This document shows positions 12,169-23,529 of a DNA stretch of 64,000 bases, one piece after another. The notes under the pieces are model-generated. The model was not told the origin of the DNA, did no database searches, and saw only the letters and a list, made by a program, of their open reading frames with translations. The DNA is from Flabesymbios commensalis (taxonomy: Eukaryota > Annelida > Polychaeta > Terebellida > Flabelligeridae). The first letter of the stretch is position 1, and the number at the start of each line of letters is the position of its first letter. Location of the stretch: assembly GCA_964017125.1 (NCBI GenBank), contig OZ024915.1, positions 18,394,273 to 18,458,272 on the forward strand. The letters are read 5' to 3'. The position numbers and the translations under genes are program-made.

Positions 12169-12395
12169 TTAACCCTTTAAACGCTAAGTTATTTAATTGG
12201 CAATTTTACCAACTTGAAGTTGTGTCTCGCTGACTCGATTCACAACTTTAAATGAGTTAAAATTATTCATATTTGACAAAATAGAGGTAAATAATTTTGA
12301 AATATTGCTGATTGATGTCACGTTTTATATTTAACATGTTCAAAAGTTGGTATTTAATGTGCTATTAAATTAATATCATCGGGACCGGCGGCTAA
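12169..12395. mobile_element. TTAA hairpin element, type H1 (decayed)
   Basis: Starts TTAACCCTTTAAACGC. Its hairpin arms CAACTTGAAGTTGTG and CACAACTTTAAATGAG surround a mutated apex near 12227. The downstream block 'atgtcacgttttatatttaa' is shared with 24415 and 50737. The right end is degenerate (CCGGCGGCTAA). Confidence 0.65.
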
Positions 12396-12627
12396 CCCTA
12401 AAACCTTGGAGGCCAAAGGGTTTTTTCCATTCGAAATCATCATAAATGTATTATATAGTTAGCACTTTACGATTCATTTGAATACCTATTATATGAGTGA
12501 AACTGCCATTAGAAATATTTGTAATCTTACAGTGCGGGATCGACTTTAGACGTCAGAATCTGACGTCTACAGACGTCAGAATCTGACGACTAAAGTTGAT
12601 CCCCGCGCTGTAAGGGGTAAAGGGTTA
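12396..12627. mobile_element. TTAA hairpin element, type H3, doubled hairpin
   Basis: Shares 'aaccttggaggccaaagggt' and 'tgaatacctattatatg' with the H3 copy at 47489-47697. The palindrome GACGTCAGAATCTGACGTC occurs twice in a row here, inside flanks GCGGGATCGACTTT and AAAGTTGATCCCCGCGC. Right end AAAGGGTTA. Confidence 0.65.
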
Positions 12628-12657
12628 GCACTTAAGGAAGAATCCAGAATTTATTAC

Positions 12658-12830
12658 CTTAACTCTTTCAACGCTGAAATATTTGTGTATACACCATGGA
12701 GATCAAATTTTTTTTTTCAATTTGAAATCATCATAAACCTGATAAATGACTCATTTATCTCTTTCCGCCTTATTTGAATACCTATGTTATGGGACTGTGG
12801 CCATTATGAATATGTTAATTGATGCAGTGA
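12658..12830. mobile_element. TTAA hairpin element, type H3, left part
   Basis: Begins TTAACTCTTTCAACGCTGAA and runs through 'ccgccttatttgaatacc', as in other H3 copies, then loses similarity before the hairpin. Confidence 0.5.
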
Positions 12831-13059
12831 ACTGAAAAGTTTAATGATTTTTTTACACCTTGCACATTACATTGGTGTTAACTATTTCGTTTTACGATGT
12901 TATCGAAAATTAGAATAAAAATTTCAAAAATCTGATCCTAATAAGAGTTTATTTATTGTAGGCCCTGATAGTTCATCTGATAGTTATTCCTCTGATGTAC
13001 ACCTCTACTCTCGAGGAATCTCCTTGAAAAGATCAAATTTGCAAGAAAAATGTGCAATT

Positions 13060-13204
13060 AATTTGCAAAATTATCATGTATTTTCATTCAAATAGTACAA
13101 ATATAAGACATTTTCACCCACTTGAAGTTGTGAGTCGCGGTAGCGAGACACAACTTCAAGTGGGTGAAAATGTAAATAATCTATTTTAGCGCTGCAAGGG
13201 TTAA
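13060..13204. mobile_element. TTAA hairpin element, type H1 right part
   Basis: Perfect hairpin arms CACCCACTTGAAGTTGTG and CACAACTTCAAGTGGGTG with apex GCGGTAGC (13137-13144), then the right end AGCGCTGCAAGGGTTAA with TTAA at 13201-13204. Confidence 0.7.
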
Positions 13205-13524
13205 GAGAAGTGTAACATTTCACAAAGGACAGCTTGTAGTGAGAGGGTGTCATTTCACGAAGTGTTAACGTTCTGTAATTGTCCGTCACTTGATAGTTAT
13301 CTCTCTGATGTACACTTCTCGCGGAATGAACACTCCACTCAGGTGTGGTCAGTAGGTCAGTCATTGTTTGACCACTTGATGCGTGCGACTCAATACGAGC
13401 CACGGCTATTATTCCATTACTTAAAGCCAAGACATATTATTGTATTTTTTCCTAAAAATAAGAAAAATCGTTTTTTTCACTTTTTAAATAAAAAAGGGCC
13501 CATCAGATCAGTACCTAGCCTAGC

Positions 13525-13640
13525 AAACACAAAACGTTCAATCGATGTTGATTTAACATTGGTCCACCGTCTCCGACGCCGGAACACTGCTCAGCCGACA
13601 TTGATTCAGCCGACATTGAGTCTTGTGTCTACTGGGTATA
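13525..13640. repeat. GGGCCAGC motif element
   Basis: Bounded by 'tagcaaacacaaaacgttc' and 'gagtcttgtgtctactggg', which are inverted ends typical of the family, with 'accgtctccgacgccgg' in the middle. Confidence 0.6.
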
Positions 13641-13934
13641 ATTTGTCAATTAAATTCAAAATTAAAACAAATTAATAATAAGTAGAACATATTACGATAC
13701 AGATGTAACGATAATATGACATTCTAAAAAATCGGTAAAAAGCGTTAGAAAGAAAAAAATAGAACAATTTACGACATTTAAGGGGTAATTCTCTCATTTT
13801 AAGCTACCCACCAATTGGACGAAGTTTTCACTCTTGACGAATTGACGCATGACACATAAAATAATCAGTGAATTAACCCCGTAATTTAGTTGTCATTTAG
13901 AATGATTTACGATACCACACATCAGCCAAGCGGC

Positions 13935-14045
13935 TTAACCCTTTAACCGCCAAGTTAGGTAACCGCCAAGTTAGGTAACGTAAAGTTTAACCCTCTTGCA
14001 ATTGTGTCCCATTGCAGCGACCCATAAGTTCAAGTGGGTAAAACA
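13935..14045. mobile_element. TTAA hairpin element, H1-like, decayed
   Basis: Starts TTAACCCTTTAACCGCCAAG, carries a 17-bp direct duplication (AACCGCCAAGTTAGGT), then a degraded H1 hairpin near 14000-14040. Confidence 0.55.
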
Positions 14046-14221
14046 ATATTCATATTATATATTTAATTTAATTTGCAATTCCTTTTGATCGCGCATATTC
14101 TCTCACAAGAAATGTTACTGCTACTTGGTATGTTGATGAATAATAAAAGGAATTATAGTTGTCATTGGTGCACAATGTGTTAATCTACATTAAAACCACG
14201 CCCCTCTCCGTCCCTCCCAAT

Positions 14222-14240
14222 CCCCCCCCCCCCCCCCCCC
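14222..14240. repeat. Poly(C) tract
   Basis: A run of about 19 C immediately left of the DNA transposon end. Confidence 0.9.
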
Positions 14241-14837
14241 TCACCAGACGTGGGAGGGACAAATCCCGTTCATAGTCAGGGGGCTTAACCCATATTTACA
14301 CCTGAATTGTTCAAATCGTTCCACAAGCACCAAATTTGAACCACATGTAGCCAAGGTTATATACTTTCGATTTTTTGCGGGAGCCAAGCTGGGCTCCCGC
14401 CGTGGGCGCCATATTGGACAAATCCAAGATGGCCGCCATTCATAGCAGGCCCATGTCATAACTTGCAAACTAATACCAGTAGAAACACTTATAATAGCAC
14501 TTTTCTATGATTTTCGACCGTGTAGAATCTATTTAACACGTTTTAAAATTGATTTGAAAATTATTTAGCTTGTTAATACATATAGAAGTGGTATTTTAGC
14601 TGAAATTAGACGATTTTAGACATACCTTAGTGATTTAAAGACTAATAATAATTCTAAAAATCGTACTAGAAGCAAAATATTTTGGTCATGAGTAAGAAAA
14701 AGCTTATTATTTCTATTTCCATTTGTCGTACTTTGGAGAGGAGAATATATTGTAAAATCCAAGATGGCCGCGGGACAAAAAAATCAGTTATAAGCTGCAA
14801 ACGCGAAGAAGTAGAATCAAGTAAGATAACAAGTAAG

Positions 14838-14838
<1 letters not shown>

Positions 14839-14897
<59 letters not shown>

Positions 14898-14908
14898 TTA
14901 ATAATAAC

Positions 14909-14947
<39 letters not shown>

Positions 14948-14975
14948 TATAATATTATTAATATTATTAATAATA

Positions 14976-15010
<35 letters not shown>

Positions 15011-15014
15011 GTAA

Positions 15015-15048
<34 letters not shown>

Positions 15049-15054
15049 AATAAT

Positions 15055-15085
<31 letters not shown>
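14839..15085. repeat. (AAT)n microsatellite, with internal (CAA)n
   Basis: Almost 250 bp of AAT units with an (CAA)n block near 15016-15046. It directly adjoins the 3' end of a minus-strand LINE fragment, so it probably grew from that LINE's repeat tail. The isoleucine-run open frame on the plus strand here is an artefact. Confidence 0.93.
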
Positions 15086-15600
15086 GCTTCCATAGCGCCC
15101 AAATCATTGGTGATCCGAGCTCAGAGGCGCACAAACATAATCTTAATCTGACTCATAATTCCAACAGGACCACCGAGGATTTATGTCGGAAAAGGCAGAC
15201 CAAAAATAAAAAAAATACGTTTTCAATTTCTCGCGGAAACTAATTCGTGTTTTCAAAGAGCGAATTTCTAAAGGAAGTTCATTTCAAAATCTAGGTGCAG
15301 CACCATAAAAGGCCCTGATGCCTACCATGGTTCTGACCAGCGGAACATACAGCTGGTCTAGATCACTAGAACGAAGTGTCCGTACCTTTTGCGATGGCTG
15401 AAGCATGTTTCGAATATATACTGGTTGTCCACTGGTCAGAGCCTGGTAGGTTAAGGAACACAATTGAAATTTGATTTTAGAAGGAAAAGGTAACCAATAG
15501 TGAAAATATTTAAGAAGGGGAGTTATACATGTGACAAAAAAGAGGAGACTTTGTCACAACCCGCGCCAAACAGTTCTGTGATGATGAAGCTTTTTATAAG
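15086..15600 (-). pseudogene. LINE 3' end fragment
   Basis: On the minus strand the sequence reads as the C-terminus of a non-LTR ORF2: FQLCSLTYQALTSGQPVYI, then RTLRSSDLDQLYVPLV, AFYGAAPRF, NELPLEIRSLKTRIS and FREKLKTYFF, the classic end of Jockey/CR1-like reverse transcriptase proteins. There is at least one in-frame stop, at the position of the usual tryptophan before NELP. A GCGCCTCTGAGCTCGG block near the 3' end is shared with the LINE piece at 39195-39540. Dead, 5'-truncated copy. Confidence 0.8.
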
Positions 15601-16300
15601 ACTATGTAGGTAATATTACCGACACATATACATGTACCATGTGTACATTTATCTCCACAATACAACATTTTGCCAAAATGTGATTATATAATAACAAACT
15701 CAACCTCTAATGTTTCTAACCTGGACATAACACAGTAAAAATTAAATTGTCTGCACATTTTTTATCAAAATGATACTCGTGTAAATTCACCATTCAGAAT
15801 ACTAACCAGTATATACAAATCGAAGATGGAACTTCTAAATAATAACTACAAACATTCATCCACTTACAATTATGTTTCACTACCACAATGCAAAACTTCC
15901 AGCGAGTGAAAAAAGTTAAAGACTGTGTCATCCAAATGAGGATATTCGCTAATACAGATACATGAAGCACGTAAAGTTAAAATTGAAGGAAATATGTCAA
16001 ATTACCCTAAATATTTTATGTGTTACACAATATATTTTTATTACAATAGCAAAATGAACCCTCCACAGACTGGCCAATCTTTCAGAGAGGGTCGGTTGCA
16101 TGGCTTTCATATTAACCACGTAATGCTGCTCTAGATAATCGAAGTTTGAATATTATATGAACATGGCATTTTCGTGTAGCAGTCAATTCAACATAAAATC
16201 AGATAAGCCTTCTAAGTGTTCTAGTAACACAATGATAACTTTGTAGCAATATAATGCCACATGGCACATAAACTTATTTATGCTTTCATAATCACTTGAA
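15601..16300. other. Transposon interior, nothing recognised
   Basis: No domain or repeat could be read on either strand. Confidence 0.4.
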
Positions 16301-16319
16301 TATTACCTAGCATAACTAA

Positions 16320-17260
16320 ACTTCTACTGTCTCATCACTGTTAATGCATCCACCCTCGCACTTGCACAGCAATGTGCATCTGACACCTGCTCTACAACTT
16401 TTACAATTCCCCTTAGATATGTTACATGTATTTGTACAACCACAGTGTAAGAGGATGGCATATGTCTTGCTTGCGTCAGCAAAGGTTGTCTAAAATGGCA
16501 AACATATATTACTATGGTCATCCCATACCAAAGTCAAGTAGTATCTGTTTGCTGACGGTTACTTGCTTTCAGATAAAAGTGTCTTGCAATACAGATCTCC
16601 TCACGTGCTCGAAGATCGCAGCTTGTGTTGTTGGGATATTCTCTAATAAGTGACTGCCAGTGAAGAATAAATTATATGTGGCATCATTAACAGATAAATG
16701 CTGTACCTCAACACAACAAATCGTTCAATGCGGTCATCCACACTTTCCAGAGTCAAACATCCCGAATCGTTAGTAAGGACAATCCATGTCTCTGTCAGAA
16801 GTATTTTTCTTGCCACAGCTCAAAATGTGGGAAATGTGCTGTATCACAACCTGGAGTGAAACAATGGTAACGCTAATGACTTTGATAGGCCTAGCTGTTG
16901 GTGTGGAATATGCACAGGAATGTCTCTATAGCTTTTGCCACTACCAAACTCAATCCATAATTCTGCAAGCATCTCAAGCAACTCAGAGCTAGTGTTTTCA
17001 TATCAATATTTAACCATCGCTAGCCTGTCGCTTACTTATGCAGGAGAAAAGCTCCCTTTTACTATCTACATTTTTCCGATATGAAAGTCTCTTTTGGGAA
17101 TGGGTGTGATGCCATCACTGTTTGGTTCAAGTCGTGTACGAACACCTGTTCCACGTCTCTTCTGAGTCAGTGATTTGATTTTTTCAGGGTGATTGTGTCC
17201 CAGATGGCGTCGACACGCTCCACTGTGGACTTCGGTTGATTCTCTGTGAAAGGAAAAACA
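16320..17260 (-). pseudogene. Decayed transposon-encoded protein (Cys-rich C-terminus)
   Basis: On the minus strand, pieces in changing frames appear in the order expected for an uncharacterised protein family common in invertebrate transposons: VERVDAIWDT, KRRGTGVRTRLEPN, then LWIEFGSGKSYRDIPVH, SLALPLFHS, CDT, IERFVVL, FFTGSHLLENIPTTQAAI, and finally a cysteine cluster CGCTNTCNISKGNC...CKSC...CKCEGGC. A candidate splice acceptor (TTTTTCCTTTCACAG on the minus strand) precedes the first piece at about 17248. Family recognition is from memory of motif wording. The biochemical role is unknown to me. The frame changes show it is dead. Confidence 0.6.
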
Positions 17261-18766
17261 TTTGGAGATAAATATTCTGGTTAGGCGCACCATATGAATG
17301 ATACCAGCCATACCAAAAACCATAAGTAAAACCTGTCTTGTTGTACAAACGCAGGCTGTTGGAGCTTTGATACAAACCAGTATATCTAACTTTTTTTCCC
17401 CCTCCAAGCAAACCACAATCCGAAAGAGAAGAGGGTTCTCGTTGGTTTTCATATTAAAAGAAATATACCATATCCGCTTCTGGTCTCGACTGAAGAGATA
17501 TAAAAAGTTGAGTGATAAAAGTAATCTGTTTTAGCATTCCATCTTTCTCTCCTGTCTTTTGTGTGTCTGGACGATCGCTAAACGTGAAAAAACGGTTTTA
17601 ATTATATGGGAAACTGGAACAGTAGTATTCGTAAGACGTGTGTCTACATATTAAAAATGAAGAGTTTTGCCAATTTTAGTGATTTTGGAGACATAGCTAC
17701 TACATTTTCCATAACATCACATGTATCAAGAGCAACAAGCTCATGGCCTGTCGCCAGAAAAGGATCACCCCAATTCGGTCACAACTTTCATAAAAGATTT
17801 TACATCCCAGTTGATCTGGGAATAACTAAAAAGACAAATAATTATATATATATATTTATTTGTGCTTTTACTTATTCCCAGATCAACTCCAAATCATCAC
17901 AAATGAATTCTACATAGTCGAAAACCATAGAAAAGTGGTATTAAATGTGTCCCTACGTCTATTAGTTTAAAAGTTATGATATGCCAACAATTGGAATGGC
18001 GGCCATCTTGAAATTTTCCAATGTGGTTGACACACAGGAGCTCCAAAAGCTGGCTCTGGTTTAAATTATTATGGTTAGGTGATTGTCAATGCCTGACACT
18101 GCTAGTAACTTGGTTTAATGAAAATCTACCTCATTTAAATCACTAGAATGTAATTAAAATGTCCCTTTTTCGGCAAAAAACCCATTTATGTATATAATTG
18201 TGCTTGAAATTATTCCCAGATCAATTCCAAATGATCACAAATCAATTCTACATAGTCGAAAACCATAGAAAAGTGGTATTAAAAGTGTTCCTACGTCTAT
18301 TAGTTCAAAAGTTATGACATGCCCCTAATTGGAATGGCGGTCATCTTGGATTTGTCAAATATGGCGCCCACGGCGGGAGCCCAGCTTGGCTCCCTCTACA
18401 AATCAAAAGTATATGACCTGGGCTACAAGTGGTTCAAATTTGGTGCTTGTGGAACGATTTGAACAATTATATGATTAAGCCCCCTGACTATACGATACAC
18501 TGAGGCCAAGGAGTTGAATGTGCCAATAAGGACTGGTGTTTGAGATGAGTATATATTAGTGTGTAATTCAATATGTATATGTAGGCCTACAGTGGTTGGG
18601 GAGTTTCACGTTCACTACTGTGGCGTATTTGGACAATAGACTGAGAGGGATAGCCATATTTAATTGTATTGTATATCATTACCTGACCAATAACACTCGC
18701 TACTTAAGACCTCTGGCGCATAACATTATCAAAGTTATAAAATTATTTAAAATCTACGGCTTTTTA

Positions 18767-19370
18767 AGCTTTTTAAACATCGACCATTGAAAAAAACTGT
18801 AATACGCAAATTTTAAACGATTTTGACCTGGTTGTTGTTATTTGACCTTGACATTTCAATTTTTTCTCGACAGTGACGTCAAAAGCGTCTTCATCGACCT
18901 AAAATACCCCGGAAAAGAGGTATTACATGTGGTTCTCTGATGATTAGTTAAAAAGTCAGCATGCGTAATGCATTACAGTGGCGGCCATTTTGAAATTGCC
19001 CAATATAGCCGCCAGAGGAAAAAAAAATACTTGTCTGTCTGCAGGCTCTGAAATACTCTTTTTCATTCAGCTTTTTAAACATCGACCAATGAAAAATACA
19101 GTAATATGCAAATTCTAAACGATTTTGATCTTGATGTTGTTATTTGACCTTGACATTTCAAGTTTTGACGGAAACTGATGTCATAATCGTCATCCCCGAC
19201 CTTAAATACCCTGGAAAAGAGGTATTACATGTGGTTTTGTGATTATTAGTAAAAAAAGTTAGCATGCGTAATATATTACAGTGGCGGCCATTTTGAAATC
19301 GTCCAATATGGCCGCTAGGGGAAAATAATCACTTGTCTGTCGGCAGATTCTGAAATATTCAGGTCAGGTG
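18767..19370. repeat. Two tandem 302-bp units
   Basis: Units start at 18767 and 19069 ('agctttttaaacatcgacca'). They share 'gttatttgaccttgacattt', 'aaaagaggtattacatgtgg' and 'acagtggcggccattttgaa'. They end next to a transposon terminus and are probably subterminal repeats of that element. Confidence 0.85.
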
Positions 19371-19379
19371 AGCTTGTGA

Positions 19380-19432
19380 AAAAAAATTCAGACTTTTGCA
19401 ACGAAGTGAACGATTATTTGATTAAGCCCCCT
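19380..19432. mobile_element. Second terminus of the 4.2-kb transposon family
   Basis: 'gattatttgattaagccccct' repeats the right end found at 18465-18485, so a second copy or a nested partner ends here. Confidence 0.55.
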
Positions 19433-19580
19433 ACGATGTATAATCTCTCTAATGTGACCGGCTTTAAATATTCTTATAACGAAACAAGGTAATTTTTATT
19501 TAAAATCTATGAAATCTAAATTATCATTAATGCAAGCAAAAAGACCAAATATTTACCCTTTTCAAAAAAAATGTTCGAAT
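19433..19580 (+). repeat. Direct repeat, left copy
   Basis: 'gtataatctctctaatgtga' through 'gaaacaaggtaatttttatt' matches 20356-20510, about 920 bp away in the same orientation. Confidence 0.8.
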
Positions 19581-19959
19581 TGGTATTATTTTCGTGTTCG
19601 TGTTTTAAATTAGATAAATATATTACGATTAACAATGTTCAGGCCTTTTCATGCCTATGTTGACTTTATTCTGAAATTACTTATTTGCCCCCTACACAAT
19701 TTGAATTAATTACAGCTAGAATGGTTACCAGGATACTTTTTTTTAAACACAAACTAGCGTTTTACTCAACGCTGCAATCCACTTTGTAATACACAAAAAG
19801 AGCATTCCAACAGATTAAATGAAAATTATAGAAGTCGGAGTTATTATCATACGGTTTCATTCACATAATAAAAATGTAGAAATGAATATGCAAAATATTG
19901 TTTTAATACACGTCTCCTAACAGCCAAAATGTTGTGTGTGCCCCATGTTTGAGTCGTAC

Positions 19960-20270
19960 ATACTTCATTTTGTGCATAACTGAGTAGTAGAGTGGTTGAT
20001 TCTCTGTCCCTTGAAATTGGAAATCAAAAAAACAATTAATAAGGCGCTGCTATTTTTAGATGGGAAATTAGAACCACACTTTATCACCAAAGAAATAAAA
20101 TGGTGGATTAACTTATTGTCGTTAAGTTTTTCCACAGGTGGCGCTGTTTGAGAGCCCGGTTCTGATTGCTATCACCAGGGGGCGTTAGACATAATGGGAT
20201 TCTATATGTATTTTGAAAACTTAATGATCTAGATCAAAGACAAGTGTGAGCAAGATCATCAATGTAATCA
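19960..20270 (+). repeat. R3 dispersed repeat
   Basis: Matches 63120-63465 along its whole length and 43330-43460 and 50855-51000 over the right half. Landmarks: TCCACAGGTGGCGCTGTT, TCACCAGGGGGCGTTAGAC and ATCTAGATCAAAGACAAGTG. It carries two CTCF-like cores (20136-20144 and 20173-20185). No ORF. Confidence 0.85.
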
Positions 20271-20355
20271 CGTATAAGGACAATATAAGAATTGAATCTG
20301 TTTTGTGTTTTGCTGCGGTGCATGTGGCAGATACACCTTTTCATATTCAAGGTGA

Positions 20356-20510
20356 CGACGTATAATCTCTCCAATGTGATCGGCTTTAAATATTCTAATA
20401 ACGAAACAAGGTAATTTTTATTTAAAATATATGAAAAGAAAATTACCATTAATCTAAGCGAAAAGCCAAAATATTGACCCCTTTCAAAAATATATTCGTC
20501 AATCATCTGT
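20356..20510 (+). repeat. Direct repeat, right copy
   Basis: Partner of 19433-19580. Just upstream (20318-20356) lies half of the 75-bp palindrome family ('gtggcagatacaccttttca'). Confidence 0.8.
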
Positions 20511-21456
20511 AGTCATGTTTTCTATATTGTATTTCCAGTGCAACATGTGTCTATTTTGTAAAGATAAATGTATAGTGCGGGGGTCGATTTCTGGTTTATA
20601 TTATTTACGTTATTAAAATGGCAAACTAATGGACACTATTATGTATTAGAGAAATATCATGTTCTCATATTTTGCTTTACTTTTGCTATTCGATAACTTT
20701 TAGAAATAGTAAAAGAGCTTTGGGTCACTGCAACGCAAAACAACGTAGATGGGTTGAAAATGTTAATTGCATAATTGTACTGGTTTACAAGTTATTAACT
20801 TTATGTTGTTAATACATATTTATTTATTATTTAACCGATTGCAGGGTTAAATAAAAAAAAGACAATTCTGTAACATTTTTTCCTTAGACCATTAATTTCT
20901 ATCAACAGTTTGCAGCATGATTTTATTTGTTACTGGACAAGGATTAACAGACCGGTCAGTAATTAGTCAGCTGTCTGGGCTGAAGGTGATAATGCGTTTA
21001 AAGGTAATTACATGTGTGCCAACAAACAACACCATATGTACATCGACATTTAAAGTGCAAGGACCATTATCTGAGTTTTCAGAGAAATTAATTATTTGTT
21101 ACTATGAAAGATCGATACATTTTTTATAAATGGCACAATTAGCTTAAAAACTGCAAATTTGTAGTAAACACTAATCTCTACATTTCTTTTAAATTGAAGT
21201 AAATATTTTAATTTATATGATGAAACTAATCCTCCACGTTCACATTTAAATTGGTTCTAAATTATGCATTCCAACCCATCAGATACAAAACTGTAAATGT
21301 AAGGATATGAGTTGTAAACCTGGATTGCTATCCTGTATCCCTTGCATCACTAATTGAATGGTTATAGAGATGAGCATTTGGTTAGACTGTAAGGTGTAAT
21401 GGGCGGAGCATTAGGTGACAAGTGAACAGACGATTGCTACTAACATCCATACCGTG
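20511..21456. other. AT-rich non-coding stretch
   Basis: No gene, hairpin or repeat match noticed. Confidence 0.45.
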
Positions 21457-21702
21457 TTAACCCTTCAACCGCCGGTGCCGCATATATTCTGGTTTTCATT
21501 TCTTATTAGCACATTCAGTACCAACTTTTATACATGTTAAAGATAAAATGTGGCATCAATCATGAATATTTGAAAAGACTTGACCTTCATTTTGTCAAAT
21601 CTGAATAATTTTCACTCACTTGAAGTTGTGGATCGCGTCAGCGAGACACAACTTCAAGTGGGTGACAATACAAATTGAATAATTTGGCGGTTAAAGGGTT
21701 AA
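21457..21702. mobile_element. TTAA hairpin element, type H1, complete
   Basis: TTAA at 21457-21460 and 21699-21702 with inverted ends CCCTTCAACCGCC and GGCGGTTAAAGGG. Hairpin CACTTGAAGTTGTG...CACAACTTCAAGTG with apex GCGTCAGC at 21635-21642. Confidence 0.85.
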
Positions 21703-22059
21703 AACGCTGATTTTTAAAGAGTTAAGGTGTGAGCAATCCAGAGTCACGTGACTAGCGCAGCCAATCACAGCTGGTTTGAGCAGCACGCGGTGCGCGTCCT
21801 TATAGCCCCGCCTATTCAGATTTAGGAAGTAGTGAACGTCACCTTCCACAGGATATTATAGTATTTATAATTAGCACAATGTTCTTTGTTTTTATCTTGA
21901 AAAAAACAACCTTTGTAACAAATACCGTTGACTAAATGTTGGAATATAATACCATTTTATTATTTAAATATGACATATTTCATGAACAAGCATGCACTGT
22001 TTCTGTAAGCCAAGGAAACTATAATCTTATTGTATTTACCTTGTGTAAACTAAAGTCTG

Positions 22060-23310
22060 TCGTGTAAAGGCAAACGCAGTAGCTGTTAACTTGAAAAAAG
22101 GGCACAGCTGTGATTACGTATGTGGCACGTGCTGCTAAAATTACGCAACTATAACACGGAATCAAAAGCGGAAAACACCACTTACTTTCCTGATGTCAAC
22201 ACTGCACTGCTTCCTGACATAAGCCTTACAATGTGACCAGGGACCACTCTACTAGCGTGGCGAAATTCTTCGCATAACTGTTTGCATAAAAGTGTAGGTA
22301 TTTTACACTTTTAGTGTAATATACTGAGAAAATATTGCTTTTTGCCATTTTAAAAATATTAAAACAAATATTGTTTTTACATTTATTCTTCAATATTAAA
22401 ATGTTGAAAGTGATGTCTATAGAAGCTCAAAAACGTTGTACTCGATGCATTAATAATTATTGGCAGTTCTGCAATGTTGCCAGGATAGGGTGGTTGCACG
22501 TGGGTAATTCGAGGCCTGGGTGAATTTTTATTACTCTATATTCACGATAATAAATATATAATGAGAGGACTAAAACTGAAATAAATTGATATTAGCTAAA
22601 TGTAACAGATACTGACGACAATTACGCTGCCAAAAACTACAAATGTGGTTGTTTGAAATTAAAACACACCACTGCATTATTGTCTTTGTCCCACCACTAC
22701 ATTCTAAGCCGGGAATGGGGAGTAACTGTTATTGTTGATTAAGTACAGACGAATTATCATGGGATATGAGGGATACTCATAATGGTCGGATGTGTTTAAG
22801 TCAATTAAAACCCTCTGAGCTCTACATTCTTAGCTGTGGAAAAAGCCTCGGCCTTTGGCCTAGGCCTTTTCCACAGATAAGAATGTAGAGCTCCTCGGGC
22901 TGTATCCTATATATAATGAGAGGGCGAAAACTGCATACTGACGACAATATTATTACGCTCTCCAAAACTACATATGTGGTTGTTTGAAAAGAGACTTTGT
23001 AACTGAGAAGAACAAATCATGTTTAATCAAATAGCGCTCACATCACAAAGATTATACGTTCTGTTATTCACTGTTATTCGTTCAGATCTAAAGCAGAACA
23101 AAGACAGGGGTTGGGTTTTCTAGCTGTACATGGATGTAACACCATGTCATTATGAGGTATCATCTCCGCCTTGTTACACCACATCACAGAAACACTTCCG
23201 GTAATCAACATAATCCTATACGTCATCAGCTCATATTTTGAGAGACGTCCGTTATCCAATGTGTTGTACATTACCATGTAAAGTAACGATTTAAAAGTTG
23301 ACAATTCACC
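22060..23310 (-). repeat. R1 repeat, inverted diverged copy with insertion
   Basis: 22080-22262 is the reverse complement of about 1262-1445, and 22990-23240 that of about 8960-9200. The middle is rearranged: about 700 bp of R1 is missing or unrecognisable, and a segment starting near 22660 with a hairpin is inserted, with 'tgacgacaat' and 'tgtggttgtttgaaa' repeated on both sides (22613-22655, 22935-22990). Confidence 0.75.
22640..22925 (+). repeat. H5 hairpin repeat, copy 1
   Basis: Shares 'ccactacattctaagccggg', 'tcataatggtcggatgtgtt' and a hairpin with 23530-24000. The hairpin at 22812-22897 has arms GAGCTCTACATTCTTA and TAAGAATGTAGAGCTC plus GCTGTGGAAAAAGCCTCGGC and its mirror. Confidence 0.75.
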
Positions 23311-23529
23311 GACATCATAATTTTGTTATTTATAATTATAATCGTCGATAATATTCAACCACTTTATAAACTACGTGTATTATATGAAAATTGCGTCATT
23401 GTATTTTTTAAATTAAATGTCAGTCTAAATTTATTCTTATTCATCAATGTATGTTCATGCTTAGTAGGACTAAAATTTACAAAGTATTTGACGCATGCTC
23501 CGTTATTCTATTATATTAAATGTGTAGTA

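Larger units (their letters stand above)
14275..18488. mobile_element. 4.2-kb TA-flanked DNA transposon, decayed
   Basis: Inverted ends of more than 200 bp: GTCAGGGGGCTTAA at 14275 is matched by TTAAGCCCCCTGAC ending at 18488, and both ends then share 'caaatcgttccacaagcacc', 'gggagcc' and the 'atggcgcc' blocks. TA lies directly outside each end (14273-14274, 18489-18490), consistent with a TA target. Two further copies of the subterminal block lie near 17880-18000. The interior holds a decayed minus-strand gene (16320-17260) and a LINE insertion (14839-15600). A related right end at 19380-19432 shows a second copy next door. Confidence 0.75.

Noticed and set aside
13247-13675. 142-codon plus-strand frame
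   Set aside because: It runs through a GGGCCAGC motif element and AT-rich filler. No domain.
14682-14981. 99-codon frame rich in isoleucine
   Set aside because: It is the (AAT)n array read in one frame.
23074-23304. 76-codon minus-strand frame in R1
   Set aside because: The equivalent region of the other R1 copies is not kept open, and no domain is visible.
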